A program made the translations under genes and the position numbers. 64,000 nucleotides of DNA, from NCBI RefSeq assembly GCF_905171765.1, contig NC_053389.1, forward strand, positions 745,613,146-745,677,145, in the 5' to 3' direction. The stretch's first letter is position 1; each line of letters opens with the position of its first letter. This DNA is from Bufo bufo (lineage: Eukaryota > Chordata > Amphibia > Anura > Bufonidae). The notes under the pieces are model-generated. The model saw only the letters and a program-made list of their open reading frames with translations, did not search any database and was not told the DNA's origin. This document shows, one piece after another, positions 41,890 through 56,536 of the stretch.

Positions 41890-44800
41890 ATAATAGAAAC
41901 ACCCGCCCACACTACCCCATATAGTAATTTGCCCCACACTGCCCCATATAGTAATTGCCCCCACACAGTAATTTCCCCCACACTGCCTCGAATAGTAATT
42001 TCCCCCACACTGCCCCATATAGTAAATTCCCACACACTGCCCCATATAGTAAATTCCCCCACACTGCTCTCATATAGTAATTTTCCCCACACTGCCCCAT
42101 ATAGTAATTTCCCACACACTGCCCCATATAGTAATTTCCCACACACTGCCCCATATAGTAAATTCCCCCACAATGCCCTCATATAGTAATTTCCCACACA
42201 CTGCCCCATATAGTAAATTCCCCCACAATGCCCTCATATAATAATTTCCCCCCACACTGCCCCCATATAGTAATTTCCCACACACTGCCCCATATAGTAA
42301 ATTCCCCCACACTGCTCTCATATAGTAATTCCCCCCACACTGCCCCATATAGTACTTTCCCCCACACTGCCCCATATAGTAAATTCCCCCACACTGCTCT
42401 CATATAGTAATTTCCCCCACAATGCCCTCATATAGTAATTTCCCCCACACTGCCCTCATATAGTAATTTCCCCCACACTGCCCCATATACAAATTTCCCC
42501 CACACTGCTCCATATGGTAATTTCCCCCACACTGCCCCATATACAAATTTCCCCCACACCGCCCCATATAGTAATTTACCCAACACTGCTCTCATATGGT
42601 AATTCCCCCCACACTGCCCTCATATAGTAATTTCCCCCACACTGCCCCATATAGTAATTTCTCCCACACTGCCCTCATATAGTAATTTCCCCCACAATGC
42701 CCTCATATAGTAATTTCCCCCACACTGCCTCATATAGTAATTTCCCCCACACTGCCTCATATAGTAATTTCCCCCACACTGCCCCCACACAGTAATTTCC
42801 CCCACACTGCCCCATATAGTAATTTCCCCCACACTGCCTCATATAGTAATTTCCCCCACACTGCCCATATAGTAATTCCCCCACACAGTATTTTCCCCCA
42901 CACTGCCCCATATAGTAATAGCCCCCACACTGCCCCATATAGTAATTGCCCCCACACAGTAATTTCCCCCCACACTGCCCCATATAGTAATTCCCCCACA
43001 CAGTATTTTCCCCCACACTGCCCCATATAGTAATAGCCCCCACACTGCCCCATATAGTAATTGCCCCCACACAGTAATTTCCCCCCACACTGCCCATATA
43101 GTAATTCCCCCACACAGTATTTTCCCCCACACTGCCCCATATAGTAATAGCCCCCACACTGCCCCATATAGTAATTGCCCCCACACAGTAATTTCCCCCC
43201 ACACTGCCCCATATAGTAATTTCCCCCACACTGCCCCATATAATAATTTCCCCCCACACTGCCCCATATAGTAATTTCCCCCACACTGCCCCATATAGTA
43301 ATTTCCCCCACACTGCCCTCATATAGTAATTTCCCCCACAATGCCCTCATATAGTAATTTCCCCCACAATGCCCTCATATAGTAATTTCCCCCACACTGC
43401 CCCATATAGTAATTTCCCCCACACTGCCCCATATAGTAATTTCCCCCACACTGCCCATATAGTAATTCCCTCACACAGTATTTTCCCCCACACTGCCCCA
43501 TATAGTAATAGCCCCCACACTGCCCTATATAGTAATTGCCCCCACACATTAATTTCCCCCCACACTGCCCCATATAGTAATTTCCCTCACACTGCCCCCA
43601 TATAGTAATTTCCCCCACACTGCCCCCATATAGTAATTTCCCCCACACTGCCCCATATAGTAATTTCCCCCACAATACCCCATATAATAATTTCCCCCAC
43701 ACTGCCCCATATAGTAATTTCCCCCACATTACCCCATATAATAATTTCCCCCCCACACTGCCCCATATAGTAATTTCCCCCACACTGCCCCATATAGTAA
43801 TTTCTCCCACAATACCCCATATAATAATTTCCCCCCCACACTGCCCCCATATAGTAATTTCCCCCACACTGCCCCATATAGTAATTTCTCCCACAATACC
43901 CCATATAATAATTTCCCCCCACACTGCCCCCATATAGTAATTTCCCACACACTGCCCCATATAGTAAATTCCCCCACACTGCTCTCATATAGTAATTCCC
44001 CCCACACTGCCCCATATAGTACTTTCCCCCACACTGCCCCATATAGTAAATTCCCCCACACTGCTCTCATATAGTAATTTCCCCCACAATGCCCTCATAT
44101 AGTAATTTCCCCCACACTGCCCTCATATAGTAATTTCCCCCACACTGCCCCATATACAAATTTCCCCCACACTGCTCCATATGGTAATTTCCCCCACACT
44201 GCCCCATATACAAATTTCCCCCACACCGCCCCATATAGTAATTTACCCAACACTGCTCTCATATGGTAATTCCCCCCACACTGCCCTCATATAGTAATTT
44301 CCCCCACACTGCCCCATATAGTAATTTCTCCCACACTGCCCTCATATAGTAATTTCCCCCACAATGCCCTCATATAGTAATTTCCCCCACACTGCCTCAT
44401 ATAGTAATTTCCCCCACACTGCCCCCACACAGTAATTTCCCCCACACTGCCCCATATAGTAATTTCCCCCACACTGCCTCATATAGTAATTTCCCCCACA
44501 CTGCCCATATAGTAATTCCCCCACACAGTATTTTCCCCCACACTGCCCCATATAGTAATAGCCCCCACACTGCCCCATATAGTAATTGCCCCCACACAGT
44601 AATTTCCCCCCACACTGCCCCATATAGTAATTCCCCCACACAGTATTTTCCCCCACACTGCCCCATATAGTAATAGCCCCCACACTGCCCCATATAGTAA
44701 TTGCCCCCACACAGTAATTTCCCCCCACACTGCCCATATAGTAATTCCCCCACACAGTATTTTCCCCCACACTGCCCCATATAGTAATAGCCCCCACACT

Positions 44801-46100
44801 GCCCCATATAGTAATTGCCCCCACACAGTAATTTCCCCCCACACTGCCCCATATAGTAATTTCCCCCACACTGCCCCATATAATAATTTCCCCCCACACT
44901 GCCCCATATAGTAATTTCCCCCACACTGCCCCATATAGTAATTTCCCCCACACTGCCCTCATATAGTAATTTCCCCCACAATGCCCTCATATAGTAATTT
45001 CCCCCACACTGCCCCATATAGTAATTTCCCCCACACTGCCCCATATAGTAATTTCCCCCACACTGCCCATATAGTAATTCCCTCACACAGTATTTTCCCC
45101 ACACTGCCCCATATAGTAATAGCCCCCACACTGCCCTATATAGTAATTGCCCCCACACATTAATTTCCCCCCACACTGCCCCATATAGTAATTTCCCTCA
45201 CACTGCCCCCATATAGTAATTTCCCCCACACTGCCCCCATATAGTAATTTCCCCCACACTGCCCCATATAGTAATTTCCCCCACAATACCCCATATAATA
45301 ATTTCCCCCACACTGCCCCATATAGTAATTTCCCCCACATTACCCCATATAATAATTTCCCCCCCACACTGCCCCATATAGTAATTTCCCCCACACTGCC
45401 CCATATAGTAATTTCTCCCACAATACCCCATATAATAATTTCCCCCCCACACTGCCCCCATATAGTAATTTCCCCCACACTGCCCCATATAGTAATTTCT
45501 CCCACAATACCCCATATAATAATTTCCCCCCACACTGCCCCATATAGTAATTTCCCCCACATTACCCCATATAATAATTTCCCCCACACTGCCCCATATA
45601 GTAATTTCCCCCACACCGTAATTTCCCCCACACTGCCCCATATAGTAATTTCCCCCACACTGCCCCATATAGTAATTTCCCCCACACTGCCCCATATAGT
45701 AATTTCCCCCACACTGCCCCATATAGTAATTTCCCCCACACTGCCCCATATAGTAATTTCCCCCACACTGCCGCATATAGTAATTTCTTCCACACTGCCT
45801 CCCATGTAGTAATTCCACCCACAAAGTAATTTGCCCCCCACACTGCCCCCATCAAGTAATAACCCTCCACACTGCCCCCATTAGATAATTTTCCCCCGAC
45901 ACTGCCATCCATTAAGTAATTTGCCCCCCACCGTATTAATTTCTCCACACTGCCTCCACAGTATTAATTCCCCCCATGGTAGTAATTTGCCCCCACAGTA
46001 TTAAAAGTCCCCCACACTGCCCCCCAGAATACTAATTTCCCCCACACTAGTAGTTTGCCCCCTACTGTCCCTTCAGTAATGTCCCCCAAAGTTGGCAGTT
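41890..46100. repeat. 27-bp minisatellite, about 150 units, with 1.67-kb higher-order duplication
   Basis: The basic unit is CCCACACTGCCCCATATAGT plus AATTTCC, 27 bp, with 26-28-bp variants (for example CCCTCATATAG, CCCACACAGTAATT). Variant order shows a tandem higher-order copy: the rare AGTACTTT unit occurs at 42351 and 44018, and GTAATTTACCCAACACTG at 42571 and 44238, both 1667 bp apart; later markers have shorter offsets because the second copy has lost units. Minus-strand frames reading MGQCGGNYY are artefacts. Confidence 0.96.
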
Positions 46101-46506
46101 GGCACACACAAAAAAACTAAAAATAAAAGCTAATACTTACCTACCTGTGTCCCAGTCGGCGCTCACTCGTCATCACGCCTGCCTGCTCTGGGATTTTACT
46201 ACTGCATACGCTTCAGACAAATCACTGCCGAAAATGCACCAAAATGATACAGAACTGACAATACTAGCTAATTCCTCAGGCCGATGTTAAAAGCTGAGAA
46301 CTTTGCCAATATCTTCCAGTCAGGAACATATCGGAGCCCCTCATGCACCACGTCACGGTGTCTCAGCACGCATGGGGTCCTACCACTAAACTGCCCGTGG
46401 TGTGTGAACAGGGTCTGAACAATGCTAGAAACCAACTCACAGCCAGACCCTCACATGCCTCCATAGTGGTATCACCAATGCATTGTGAGGTAGAATAAAG
46501 CTGTGA
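46101..46506. other. Gene-free flank of the minisatellite
   Basis: Mixed sequence with no recognised gene. TACTTACCTACCTGTGTCCC at 46134 resembles a splice donor context, but no open exon lies beside it. Confidence 0.4.
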
Positions 46507-46763
46507 GCCGCACCCACAACAGACCATGTGACACAGAAGCCGCACCCACAACAGACCATGTGACACCGAAGCCGCACCCACAACAGACCATGTGACACAG
46601 AAGCCGCACCCACAACAGACCATGCGACACAGAAGCCGCACCCACAACAGACCATGCGACACAGAAGCCGCACCCACAACAGACCATGTGACACAGAAGC
46701 CGCACCCACAACAGACCATGCGACACAGAAGCCGCACCCACAACAGACCATGCGACACAGAAG
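46507..46763. repeat. 32-bp minisatellite, 8 copies
   Basis: Unit GCCGCACCCACAACAGACCA plus TGTGACACAGAA, 32 bp, head to tail, differing mainly by TGTG versus TGCG. There are no unique spacers, so it is not a CRISPR array. Confidence 0.96.
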
Positions 46764-47335
46764 CTACCAGGTGCAAAAGAACGTTACCAACAGAATAAAG
46801 CGGCACATTCCATACACATAGACAAAAACTCACAAAAAAGAAGTGGTCTAAACGGGTGGAAATGCTCCAAACCCAGACACTGTAGCGTGTTTATAACCGG
46901 GGGAGCAATTCCTCTGCATGCGGTCCGCAGACAACAGCAATCCCCAGCAAAAAATGCGTACAATGGAGAATGCCGGTGCGGACCGCATGCACCACAAGGA
47001 CATCTTACATAAAATGATACATTGTGCAGATGAAAAAATATACATACACACAAATCACAAATGCATAGGCTTCAGGCCTACTAGGCGGGATTCAAGTTTT
47101 TAAATAGTGTTTAAGTTGAAAAAGTCTGAAGTTATTCACCTCGCCGTAGCCCATACATTGAATGCTGTACGGAGACAGATCTCTCTTTGCTTAACACTAC
47201 TTATAATGAACCTTGTGCCTGTGGCCCCTGAGGGATTGCGCCCTGAGCCCTGCATATTTTAGTGATTGTGCTGCTGTTTTTTCTTTTTTAGAAAGATATA
47301 GATAAAGAAAAATAGATACAGAAAGAGATGGCTAG
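46764..47335. other. Gene-free stretch
   Basis: Contains an inverted pair TGCATGCGGTCCGCA (46916) and TGCGGACCGCATGCA (46977), suggesting another small foldback element. Nothing else recognised. Confidence 0.45.
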
Positions 47336-48718
<1,383 letters not shown>

Positions 48719-48720
48719 AT

Positions 48721-50795
48721 GACGATGGATAGAATAGATATCAGCTCTAAGCCACCTGCTAATTCTTTCTAACAGCAATGATTACTATTAGCACTCGCCA
48801 TAACTGCATTACAGTTTCCAGAATGTATCTATGTTTTCCTCTCGCTTCTATACGTTCTTACTCTGCACCTACCGCTGAGCAGTATTGCTCCTTATCCAGC
48901 TCTGTTTTCAGCGTTTGCCTCTTATCCGGTTTAATTCTGAATTTCTTTCTTTTCCCCCCTTCTTTGCATGGCCTAAATACTTTACTTCTTCTCCAAGACA
49001 GGGAAAATGGATTAACAATGCCACGAACCCTGAACAGGAAGTCTACGGGGAACGCTAGCAACTATAGAGAATCTATTAAAGCTTATTACCCAACCACAGG
49101 GAAGCTTTTATTACAAGCAGTCTAGATGCCCATAAATATAATTATAAAGATGTCCTGCCTGTTAAAATTGTGGGTAATGATGCAGACTGCCGAAATATGC
49201 ACCTTTTCAAAGCATCTTCCCCGCAATGAACAGAAACGATGGGACATCGCAACGGCAGCAGTGAGAACGTCTCCAGCTGGAAACCACAGGCTGCAAGCCT
49301 ATCACTCAGACCATTCTCTCACGTGTCAGCTTTATACCAGCTTAAGATATATATTCCAACTTTATACCCTATAATGTTACTTGGCATAATCGATAAAGTC
49401 AAAACCCGGAATAGATCCAAGCAGGAAACCATCTGCAGACGCTCCGCACCGCTGTGGAAGGCAGCGAATACTACAGTCTGCATGCATTGCAGAGCCCATT
49501 CTGCACCACGCAGTGGAAGTGCCCGTCTCCTGCCAACATTGAAACAACAAGGCTTTTCCCGTGCGTCTGACTTACATTAATTTCTAATCCTATTTGTAGT
49601 ACGCACACTCTAGACTCCTTGAAATTTCATTTTTTGGGAGCTGTGCCGTGCAAAGATTAGGCACTCCATCTTAACAAAGATGATTAGCAAGCGGTTGAAC
49701 ATAGGCTTGATGCAAATGCATTAATAGCAAAATACAGAAGAGGGGAGGGGGGGGGGGGAGCGGAGGGGGGTGCCAGGAGTAAAAAAAAAAAAAGCCAAAC
49801 ATGTTATAAGGAATAGAATTATAATTTGGAGAAGAGTTTGCTCAGTCTCCTTAACAACGCAGAATTCCAGGCGCCATGGTTACAGGCTCAAAAATGCCAG
49901 TGAATACAATAACAGCTAGCACAGGATTGATGCCAGGAGATGGCGCTAAAGCTCATGTTTTGAGATGGGATTTCTTTTCGGTTGTTGCAGCTGGAAAAAC
50001 TAAGCACCGGGACAAAGCGTCTTCTTAATCTTAAGGATAAATATTGTGTAACAGGCGCTTAACCTGCGGGGGCGCGGAGAAAATGTCTTTACAGGGGCAA
50101 AGGTAGGTTCTGAAAAGCCAGGAAGACCCTGATTAAAAGAAAATGGAGAAGGAAACTCGAAATCAATATATCTTTCATGACGCTGGGATCATTTTATGAC
50201 ATATTCTTTTATTTTGCGTGTATGTCTCTCTCTCCCTTTATTTTACATAAAATAATAGAAATTTTAGATGGAATATGTTTTCACCTTTGTCAAGAAATAA
50301 AATATTTCTGTCTTCACAGGACATCCTTGGATAAACAGTCCCTTATATAGTCTGCATTGTGCATAGTATAGTCTATGTGGATGTAAGGGTCAAGCATTGG
50401 GCCAAAAGAATGTCCGTTTTGTCTCTTTCTGGCCAGTATACATAAGTATACCTTTAAAAAAAGATAAAAACCACAATGGAATAGTAAACTTCAATAGTAC
50501 TAATAAAGACCACATTTAAGTTAACCTCTTGAGGACACAGAGATTTTCCGTTCCAGTGTTTTCGTTTTTACTCTCTGGCTTCCCAGAGCCATGATTTATT
50601 TTTTTCCTTTTCACATAGATGTATAAAGGCTTTTTTTCTTTTTTGGCGTGGCAATGTAACACACTGGAGTGGTGTTACCACTCTTACACCCTGCTACTAT
50701 CTTTAATGGTCTAACCTAAATGCCATCTTATGTATTTTCTGTCCAGGTCCTCTACACTGTGCCTGGTTCACCAGTGCAAATGGAAGAGCTATAGT
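48721..50795. other. Single-copy DNA, possible conserved non-coding sequence
   Basis: No gene or transposon recognised in about 2 kb. 49640-50060 is noteworthy: TTAACAAAGATGATTAGCAA, the octamer ATGCAAAT at 49710-49717 next to GCATTAATAG, and GGCGCCATGGTTAC (half of an RFX-type X-box) at about 49871. A G-rich run (49744-49762) and poly-A run interrupt it. Enhancer function is speculation. Confidence 0.35.
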
Positions 50796-50798
50796 TAG

Positions 50799-51272
50799 GG
50801 TACTTTCACACTAGCGTTAATATTTTCCTGTATTGAGATCCGGCATAGGGTCTCAATACCGGAAAAAAAAAACGCTTCCGTGTTTTCTCCATTCATAGTC
50901 ACTGGAGACAAAATGCAACTGAAAAGAACGGAGTGCTCCAAAATGCATTCTGTTCCTCATACCAGAGAGCAAACTGCCAAATGCTGTGGTTTGCTTTCCA
51001 TCCTGGGATGCGGAGCAAGACGGATACGTCAAGATCCACAATGCAAGTCAATGGGGACGGATCAGTTTTCTCTGACACAATCTGACACAATAGAAAACGG
51101 ATCCGTCCCCCATTGACTTTCAATGGAGTTCATGACGAATCCGTTGTGAGTATGTTAACAATAATACAACCGGATCAGTTCATAAAGGATGCAGATGGTT
51201 GTTTTATCAGTGATGGAAGTGTTTTTGCTGAACCCTGCCGGATCCAGTAAAAACGCTACTGTGAAAGTAGCC
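50799..51272. mobile_element. Harbinger-like MITE 5
   Basis: Ends GGGTACTTTCACACTAGCGT and ACGCTACTGTGAAAGTAGCC are flanked by TTA (50796-50798 and 51273-51275). Interior blocks AACGGATCCGTCCCCATTGA match MITEs 1 and 2. Confidence 0.82.
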
Positions 51273-51275
51273 TTA

Positions 51276-51487
51276 GAGAGAATGGAACTCATCATTCCAT
51301 TCTCCCCACTTCGGGCAGAAGTGGGCCAGTCCTTCTTCCTGCCAGAAGTGTGGGGCAGTTAGGGAGAGAATCAGTCAAGTTTAGACAGGTGGAGATGCAA
51401 TGGACGGGTTCAGCGTTTGGGGTATCCCTTTGCCTTTAAGAGGTTTTTACGATTATATGTCCCTCTGTTAGAGTAAGTAGTCGTGAC
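51276..51487. other. Short flank left of hAT C
   Basis: Nothing recognised. Its last 8 bp, GTCGTGAC (51480-51487), are the left target duplication of hAT C. Confidence 0.6.
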
Positions 51488-52318
51488 TAGAGTTGAGCGG
51501 ACACCTGGATGTTCGGGTTCGGCAGGTTTGGCCGAACTTGAAAAAAAAGTTCGGGTTCGGGACCTGAACTTGACCCGAACTTGACCCCGAACCCCATTGA
51601 AGTCAATGGGGACCCGAACTTTTGGGCACTAAAATGGCTCTACAATAGTACTGGAAAGGGCTAGAGGGCTGAAAAATGTGCTTAAGAGCATGGCAACTGT
51701 TCTGCAAACAAATGTGGATAGGGAAATGACTTAAAATGATATAAAATACTGAAAAATTAAAAATAACAATCTGGATCTAGGAGTAGGAGGTTGAGGAGGC
51801 GGTGGATGGGTGGATGTGGCGGTGTAAGTTGACGTGGCGGTGTAGGTGGAAGCGGCGGTGAAGGAGGAATAGGTAGCCAACACTGATTTGTGTTATTTTT
51901 TATTTTTAAATTGGGGTATCCCCCAAAATATTGGGACATATAACAAAATAAAACAAAGAATAAGTGCACTTGAGTACAAGAATGGATGGTTGAGGCTGGT
52001 ATAAATATCTATTCTGCACAAGGTACAGACAAGTCCTGTTCACACTATACACTGGCTGCAGGGTAGGTCAGCACCTCCAAGGCTGACAAAGCTTTTCCAC
52101 ATTTTGGCCATGCTAACCCTGCCTTCTCAGGTGCTGGTGGTGCCCCAGCTGCGTTGGCGACCTCTTCCTCCTCCTTTGCCTTCGCCTTGTGCTTCCACTG
52201 TGCCTCCGCTGTCAGGTGGGAATACTATCATCAGCGTGCGCTTGTAGTCGCGCATCTTCCGATCAGTAACAGATGTTTTCACTAAATTTAGTTCACTGTC
52301 AGCAATGCAGAGCAGGGG

Positions 52319-52790
52319 TTCATTCATGGCAAAAGGGGGTTATGTCACCCAGCAATACAACAGAGGATTTTGAGAGATTTAGGCCCCTGTCACCCAGGCA
52401 CAGCACGGGTTCATTCACGGCAAAAGGGGCTCATGTCACCCAGCAATACAACAGAGGATTTTGAGAGATTTAGGCCCCTGTCACCCAGGCACAGCAGGGG
52501 TTCATTCACGGCAAAAGGGGGTTCTTGTCGCCCAGCAATAGAACAGAGGATTTTGAGAGATTTAGGCCCCTGTCACCCAGGCACAGTAGGGGTTCATTCA
52601 CGGCAAAAGGGGGTTCTTGTCACCCAGCAATAGAACAGAGGATTTTGAGAGATTTAGGCCCCTGTCACCCAGGCACAGCAGGTGTTCATTCACGGCAAAA
52701 GGGGGTTCATGTCACCCAGCAATAGAACAGAGGATTTTGAGAGATTTAGGCCCCTCTCACCCAGGCTCAGCAGGGGTTTGTATACGCCAA
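52319..52790. repeat. 91-92-bp tandem array, tail side of hAT C
   Basis: TTCATTCACGGCAAAAGGGG recurs at 52319, 52410, 52501, 52593 and 52685. Each unit includes AGAGATTTAGGCCCCTGTCA and CACCCAGGCACAGCAGGGG, sharing only short words with the 141-bp units of copies B and D. Confidence 0.93.
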
Positions 52791-53271
52791 AAATGGTAAA
52801 ATGTCACCCGACAATTGAAAATAAGAATTTTTTCCATTTAGGGCACTAAAATTGGCCCTTTTTTAAATTAAAATGGCTCTAAAATAGTCCTTGAAAAGGC
52901 TAGAGGGATGTAAAAGGCAGTAAAATGTGCTTAAGAGCATGGCAACTGCTCTGCAAACAAATGTGGATAAGGAAATAACTTAAAATGAAATAAAATAACA
53001 AAAAATTACAAATTCTTAACCTACAACTCAGAGAAGGAGGTGGATATGGAGTCGGAGGTTGAGGAGGCGGTGAATGTGGTGTTGTAGGTGGAGGCCTAGC
53101 AATGGAGGTGGAACAGGTAGCCAACAATGTTTTATTTTTATTTTTGGGGTAGGTAGCCCCCAAAATATTGGGACAAATAAAAAAAAAAAGAGTACAAGAG
53201 TATGTTTGATGGTGGTATAAATGTCTATTCTGCACAAGGTACAGACAAGACTTGTGGGATCCAAGCCTGGT

Positions 53272-56200
53272 TCATTTTAAAGAACGTGAGCTTGTCCACG
53301 TTGGCTGTGGCTGTGGACAGGCGGCTGCGTCTGTCTGTAATGTCGCCTCCTGACGTTCAGAGAGTACACTGGCTGCAGGGCAGGCCAGCACCTCCAAGGC
53401 ATACAGGGCAAGCTCTGGCCATGTGGACAATTTGGAGACCCAAAAGTTGAATGGGGCAGAACCATCAGTCAGTACGTGTTGTCGTGTGCACAGGTACTGT
53501 TCCACCATATTGTTCAAAAGCTGCCTCCTGCTAACACGCTCCATATCAGCAGTTGGGGCCGGTTGTTGCAGCGAGGTGACAAAGGTTTTCCACCCTGCCT
53601 TCTGAGGTGCTGGCGCTGACACAACTGCGACCTCTTCCTCCTCCCCTGCCTTCGCCTTGTGCTTCCACTTGTCCCCCGGCGTCAGTCGGGAATGCTCTCA
53701 GGAGCGCGTCTACCAGCGTGCGCCTGTAGTTGCGCATCTTCCGACCACGCTCCAGTGAGGGAATTAAGGACGGCACATTGTCTTTGTAACGGGGATCCAG
53801 CAGGGTGGCCACCCAGTAGTCAGAACACGTTAAAATGTGGGCAACTCTGCAGTCGTTGCGCAGGCACTGCAGCATGTAGTCGCTCATGTGTGCAAGGCTG
53901 CCCAGAGGTAAGGACAAGCTGTCCTCTGTGGGAGGCGTATCGTCTGCGTCCTCCGTATCCCCCCAGCCACGCACCAGTGATGGGCCCGAGCTACGTTGGA
54001 TACCACCCCGCTGTGAACATGCTTCATCCCCATCCTCCTCCTCATCCTGAGCCACTTCTAAAAGACTAGCCTGAAAGTGTTAGAGATGACCCCTCTTCCT
54101 CCTCCTCATCCTGGGCCACATCCTCTTCCATCATCGCCCCTTCTAGACATAGAAGTGGTATTGTAACGCTGATAACGGCGTCATCGCCACTGGCCATGTT
54201 GGTGGAGTACTCGAAACAGCGCAACAGGGCACACAGGTCTCGCATGGAGGCCCAGTCATTGGTGGTGAAGTGGTGCTGTTCCACAGTGCGACTCACCCGT
54301 GCGTGCTGCAGCTGAAACTCCTCTATGGCCTGCTGCTGCTCGCACAGTCTCTCCAGCATGTGCAAGGTGGAGTTCCACCTGGTGGGCACGTCGCATATGA
54401 GGCGGTGAGTGGGAAGGCCGAAGTTACACTGTAGAGCAGACAGCCGAGCCGCGTCAGGATGAGAACGCCAGAAGCGCGAACAGACGGCCCCTCACTTTAT
54501 GCAGCAGCTCTGACATGTCGGGGTAGTTGTGAATGAATTTCTGCACCACCAAATTCAGCACATGCGCCAGGCAAGGGATGTGCGTCAAACCGGCTAGTCC
54601 CAGAGCTGCAACGAGATTTCGCCCATTATTGCACACCACCAGGCCGGGCTTGAGGCCCACTGGCAGCAACCACTCGTCGGGCTGTTGTTCTATACCCCAC
54701 CACAACTCCTGCGCAGTGTGGGGCCTGTCCCCCAAACACATCAGTTTCAGAACGGCCTGCTAACATTTACCCCTGGCTGTGCTGAAGTTGGTGGTGAAGG
54801 TCTGTCGCTGACCGGATGAGGAGGTGGTAGAAGAGAAGGAGGAAGCCGAGTAGGAAGAGGAGGCAACAGGAGGCAAAGAATGATGCTCCGCGATCCTTGA
54901 CAGCGGAAGGACGTGCGCCAAACAGCTCTCCGCCTGGGGCCCAGCCGCCACTACATTTACCCAGTGTGCAGTTAGGGAGATATAGCGTCCCTGGCCATGC
55001 TTACTGGTCCACGTGTCTGTGGTTAGGTGGACCTTGCCACAGATGGCATTGCGCAGTGCACCCTTGATTTTATAGTAGTGGCGGCTGGGAACGACGTACT
55101 GTGGGACAGCAAGCGACATGAGCTGTTTGAAGCTGTCAGGCTCCACCAGCTTGCATTTCAAAGGCCAGCAGTTTAGAAATGCTGGCATTCAGGGCCAGGG
55201 ATCGAGTGTGGCTTGTGAGATGGAGAGCTAAACGCTTCCGTGTGACATGGTGGAGATGCTTGGTGACGGAGGTGGTGTTGTTGGTGGCACATCCTCTGTT
55301 TGCTGGGCGGCAGGTGCCAACGTTCCTCCAGAGGCGGAGGAAGAGGCCGAGGCAGCAGCATAAGAGGGAGCAGGAGAGGCCTGAGCCCTTTCTTGGTTTT
55401 GAAGGTGCTTACTCCACTGCAGCCCGTGTCTCGCATGTAGATGCCTGGTCATGCAGGTTGTGCTAAGGTTCAGAACGTTAATGCCTCGCTTCAGGCTCTG
55501 ATGGCACAGCGTGCAAACCACTCGGGTCTTGTCGTCAGCACATTGTGTGAAGAATTACCATGCCAGGGAACTCCTTGAAGCTGCCTTTGGTGTCCTCGGT
55601 CCCTGTTGACAGTGGCCAGTAGCAGGCAAACTGTTTTGGCGATGGATGCTCTGCTTTTGCACCCTGCTCCCGCTTTTGCTATGCTATTGGCTCGGTCTCA
55701 CCACTGCCTCTTCCTCCGAACTCTGAAAGTCAGTGGCATGACCTTCATTCCATGTGGGGTCTAGGACCTCATCATCCCCTGCATCGTCTTCCACCCAGTC
55801 TTCCTCCCTGGCCTCCTTTTCGGTCTGCACACTGCAGAAAGAAGCAGCAGTTGGCACCTGTGTTTTGTCATCAGAGACGTGCTGAGGTGGTATTCCCATG
55901 TCCTCATCAGGAAACATAAGTGGTTGTGCGTCAGTGCATTCTATGTCTTCCACCCCTGGGGAAGGGTTAGGTGGATACCCTTGGGAAACCCTGCCAGCAG
56001 AGTCTTCAAACAGCATAAGAGACTGCTGCATGACTTGAGGCTCAGACAGGTTCCCCGATATGCACAGGGGATATGTGACAGACTGATGGGCATGGGTTTC
56101 AGGCGCCACCTGTGCGCTTTCTGCAGAAGACTGGGTGGGAGATAATGTGAATGTGCTGAATCCACTGTCGGCCACCCAATTGACTACCGCCTGTACTTGC

Positions 56201-56404
56201 TTGCTCAGGCCTTACCATCCTTAGAACGGCATTAGGCCCAACCAAATAACGCTGTAGATTCTGGTGGCTATTGGGACCTGAGGTAGTAGGTTCAGTAGGA
56301 CGTGTAGCTGTGGCAGAACGGCCACATCCTCTCCCTGCACCAGAGGCTCCACCAACACCACCACCACGACCATGACCGCGTCCCTTATTAGATGATTGCC
56401 TCAT
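53272..56404 (-). pseudogene. hAT-family transposase, decayed (copy C)
   Basis: Follows the transposases of copies A and B along the whole length but is broken by many frameshifts and stops. Recognisable pieces from the N-terminus: KGRGHGRGGGVGG (56404-56300), the acidic segment (about 56175-55684), the BED finger HQSLKRGINVLNLSTTCMTR (about 55521-55400), TTDTWTSKHGQGRYISLTAH (about 55010), CNNGRNLVAALGLAGLTHIP (about 54630; the catalytic aspartate of CDNGRN is asparagine here), PTRWNSTLHMLERL (54389 on), and the end of the hATC region, where SERVFST is disrupted at about 53350. Not functional. A second remnant of the region after DRKMR lies at 52127-52270. Confidence 0.9.
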
Positions 56405-56536
56405 AGTTAGCGTTCACAAAGCAAAGTAAAAAGTGGTTAAGTATGTTTAAAAAAATGAACTGCCAATATAAACCCTGATGTAGAGTATTGCACTCTATTT
56501 TTTTTTTTTTACTTTATATGACAGCGGTATTTCTGG

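Noticed and set aside
41908..45948. Many minus-strand frames reading MGQCGGNYYMGQCGGNYY
   Set aside because: Translations of the 27-bp minisatellite in all frames; no gene structure.
46507..46763. Eight 32-bp direct repeats resembling a CRISPR array
   Set aside because: Units are contiguous with no unique spacers and the context is vertebrate; it is a minisatellite.
49741..49772. G-quadruplex regulatory element
   Set aside because: A simple G run in low-complexity sequence; no conserved spacing to support a specific role.
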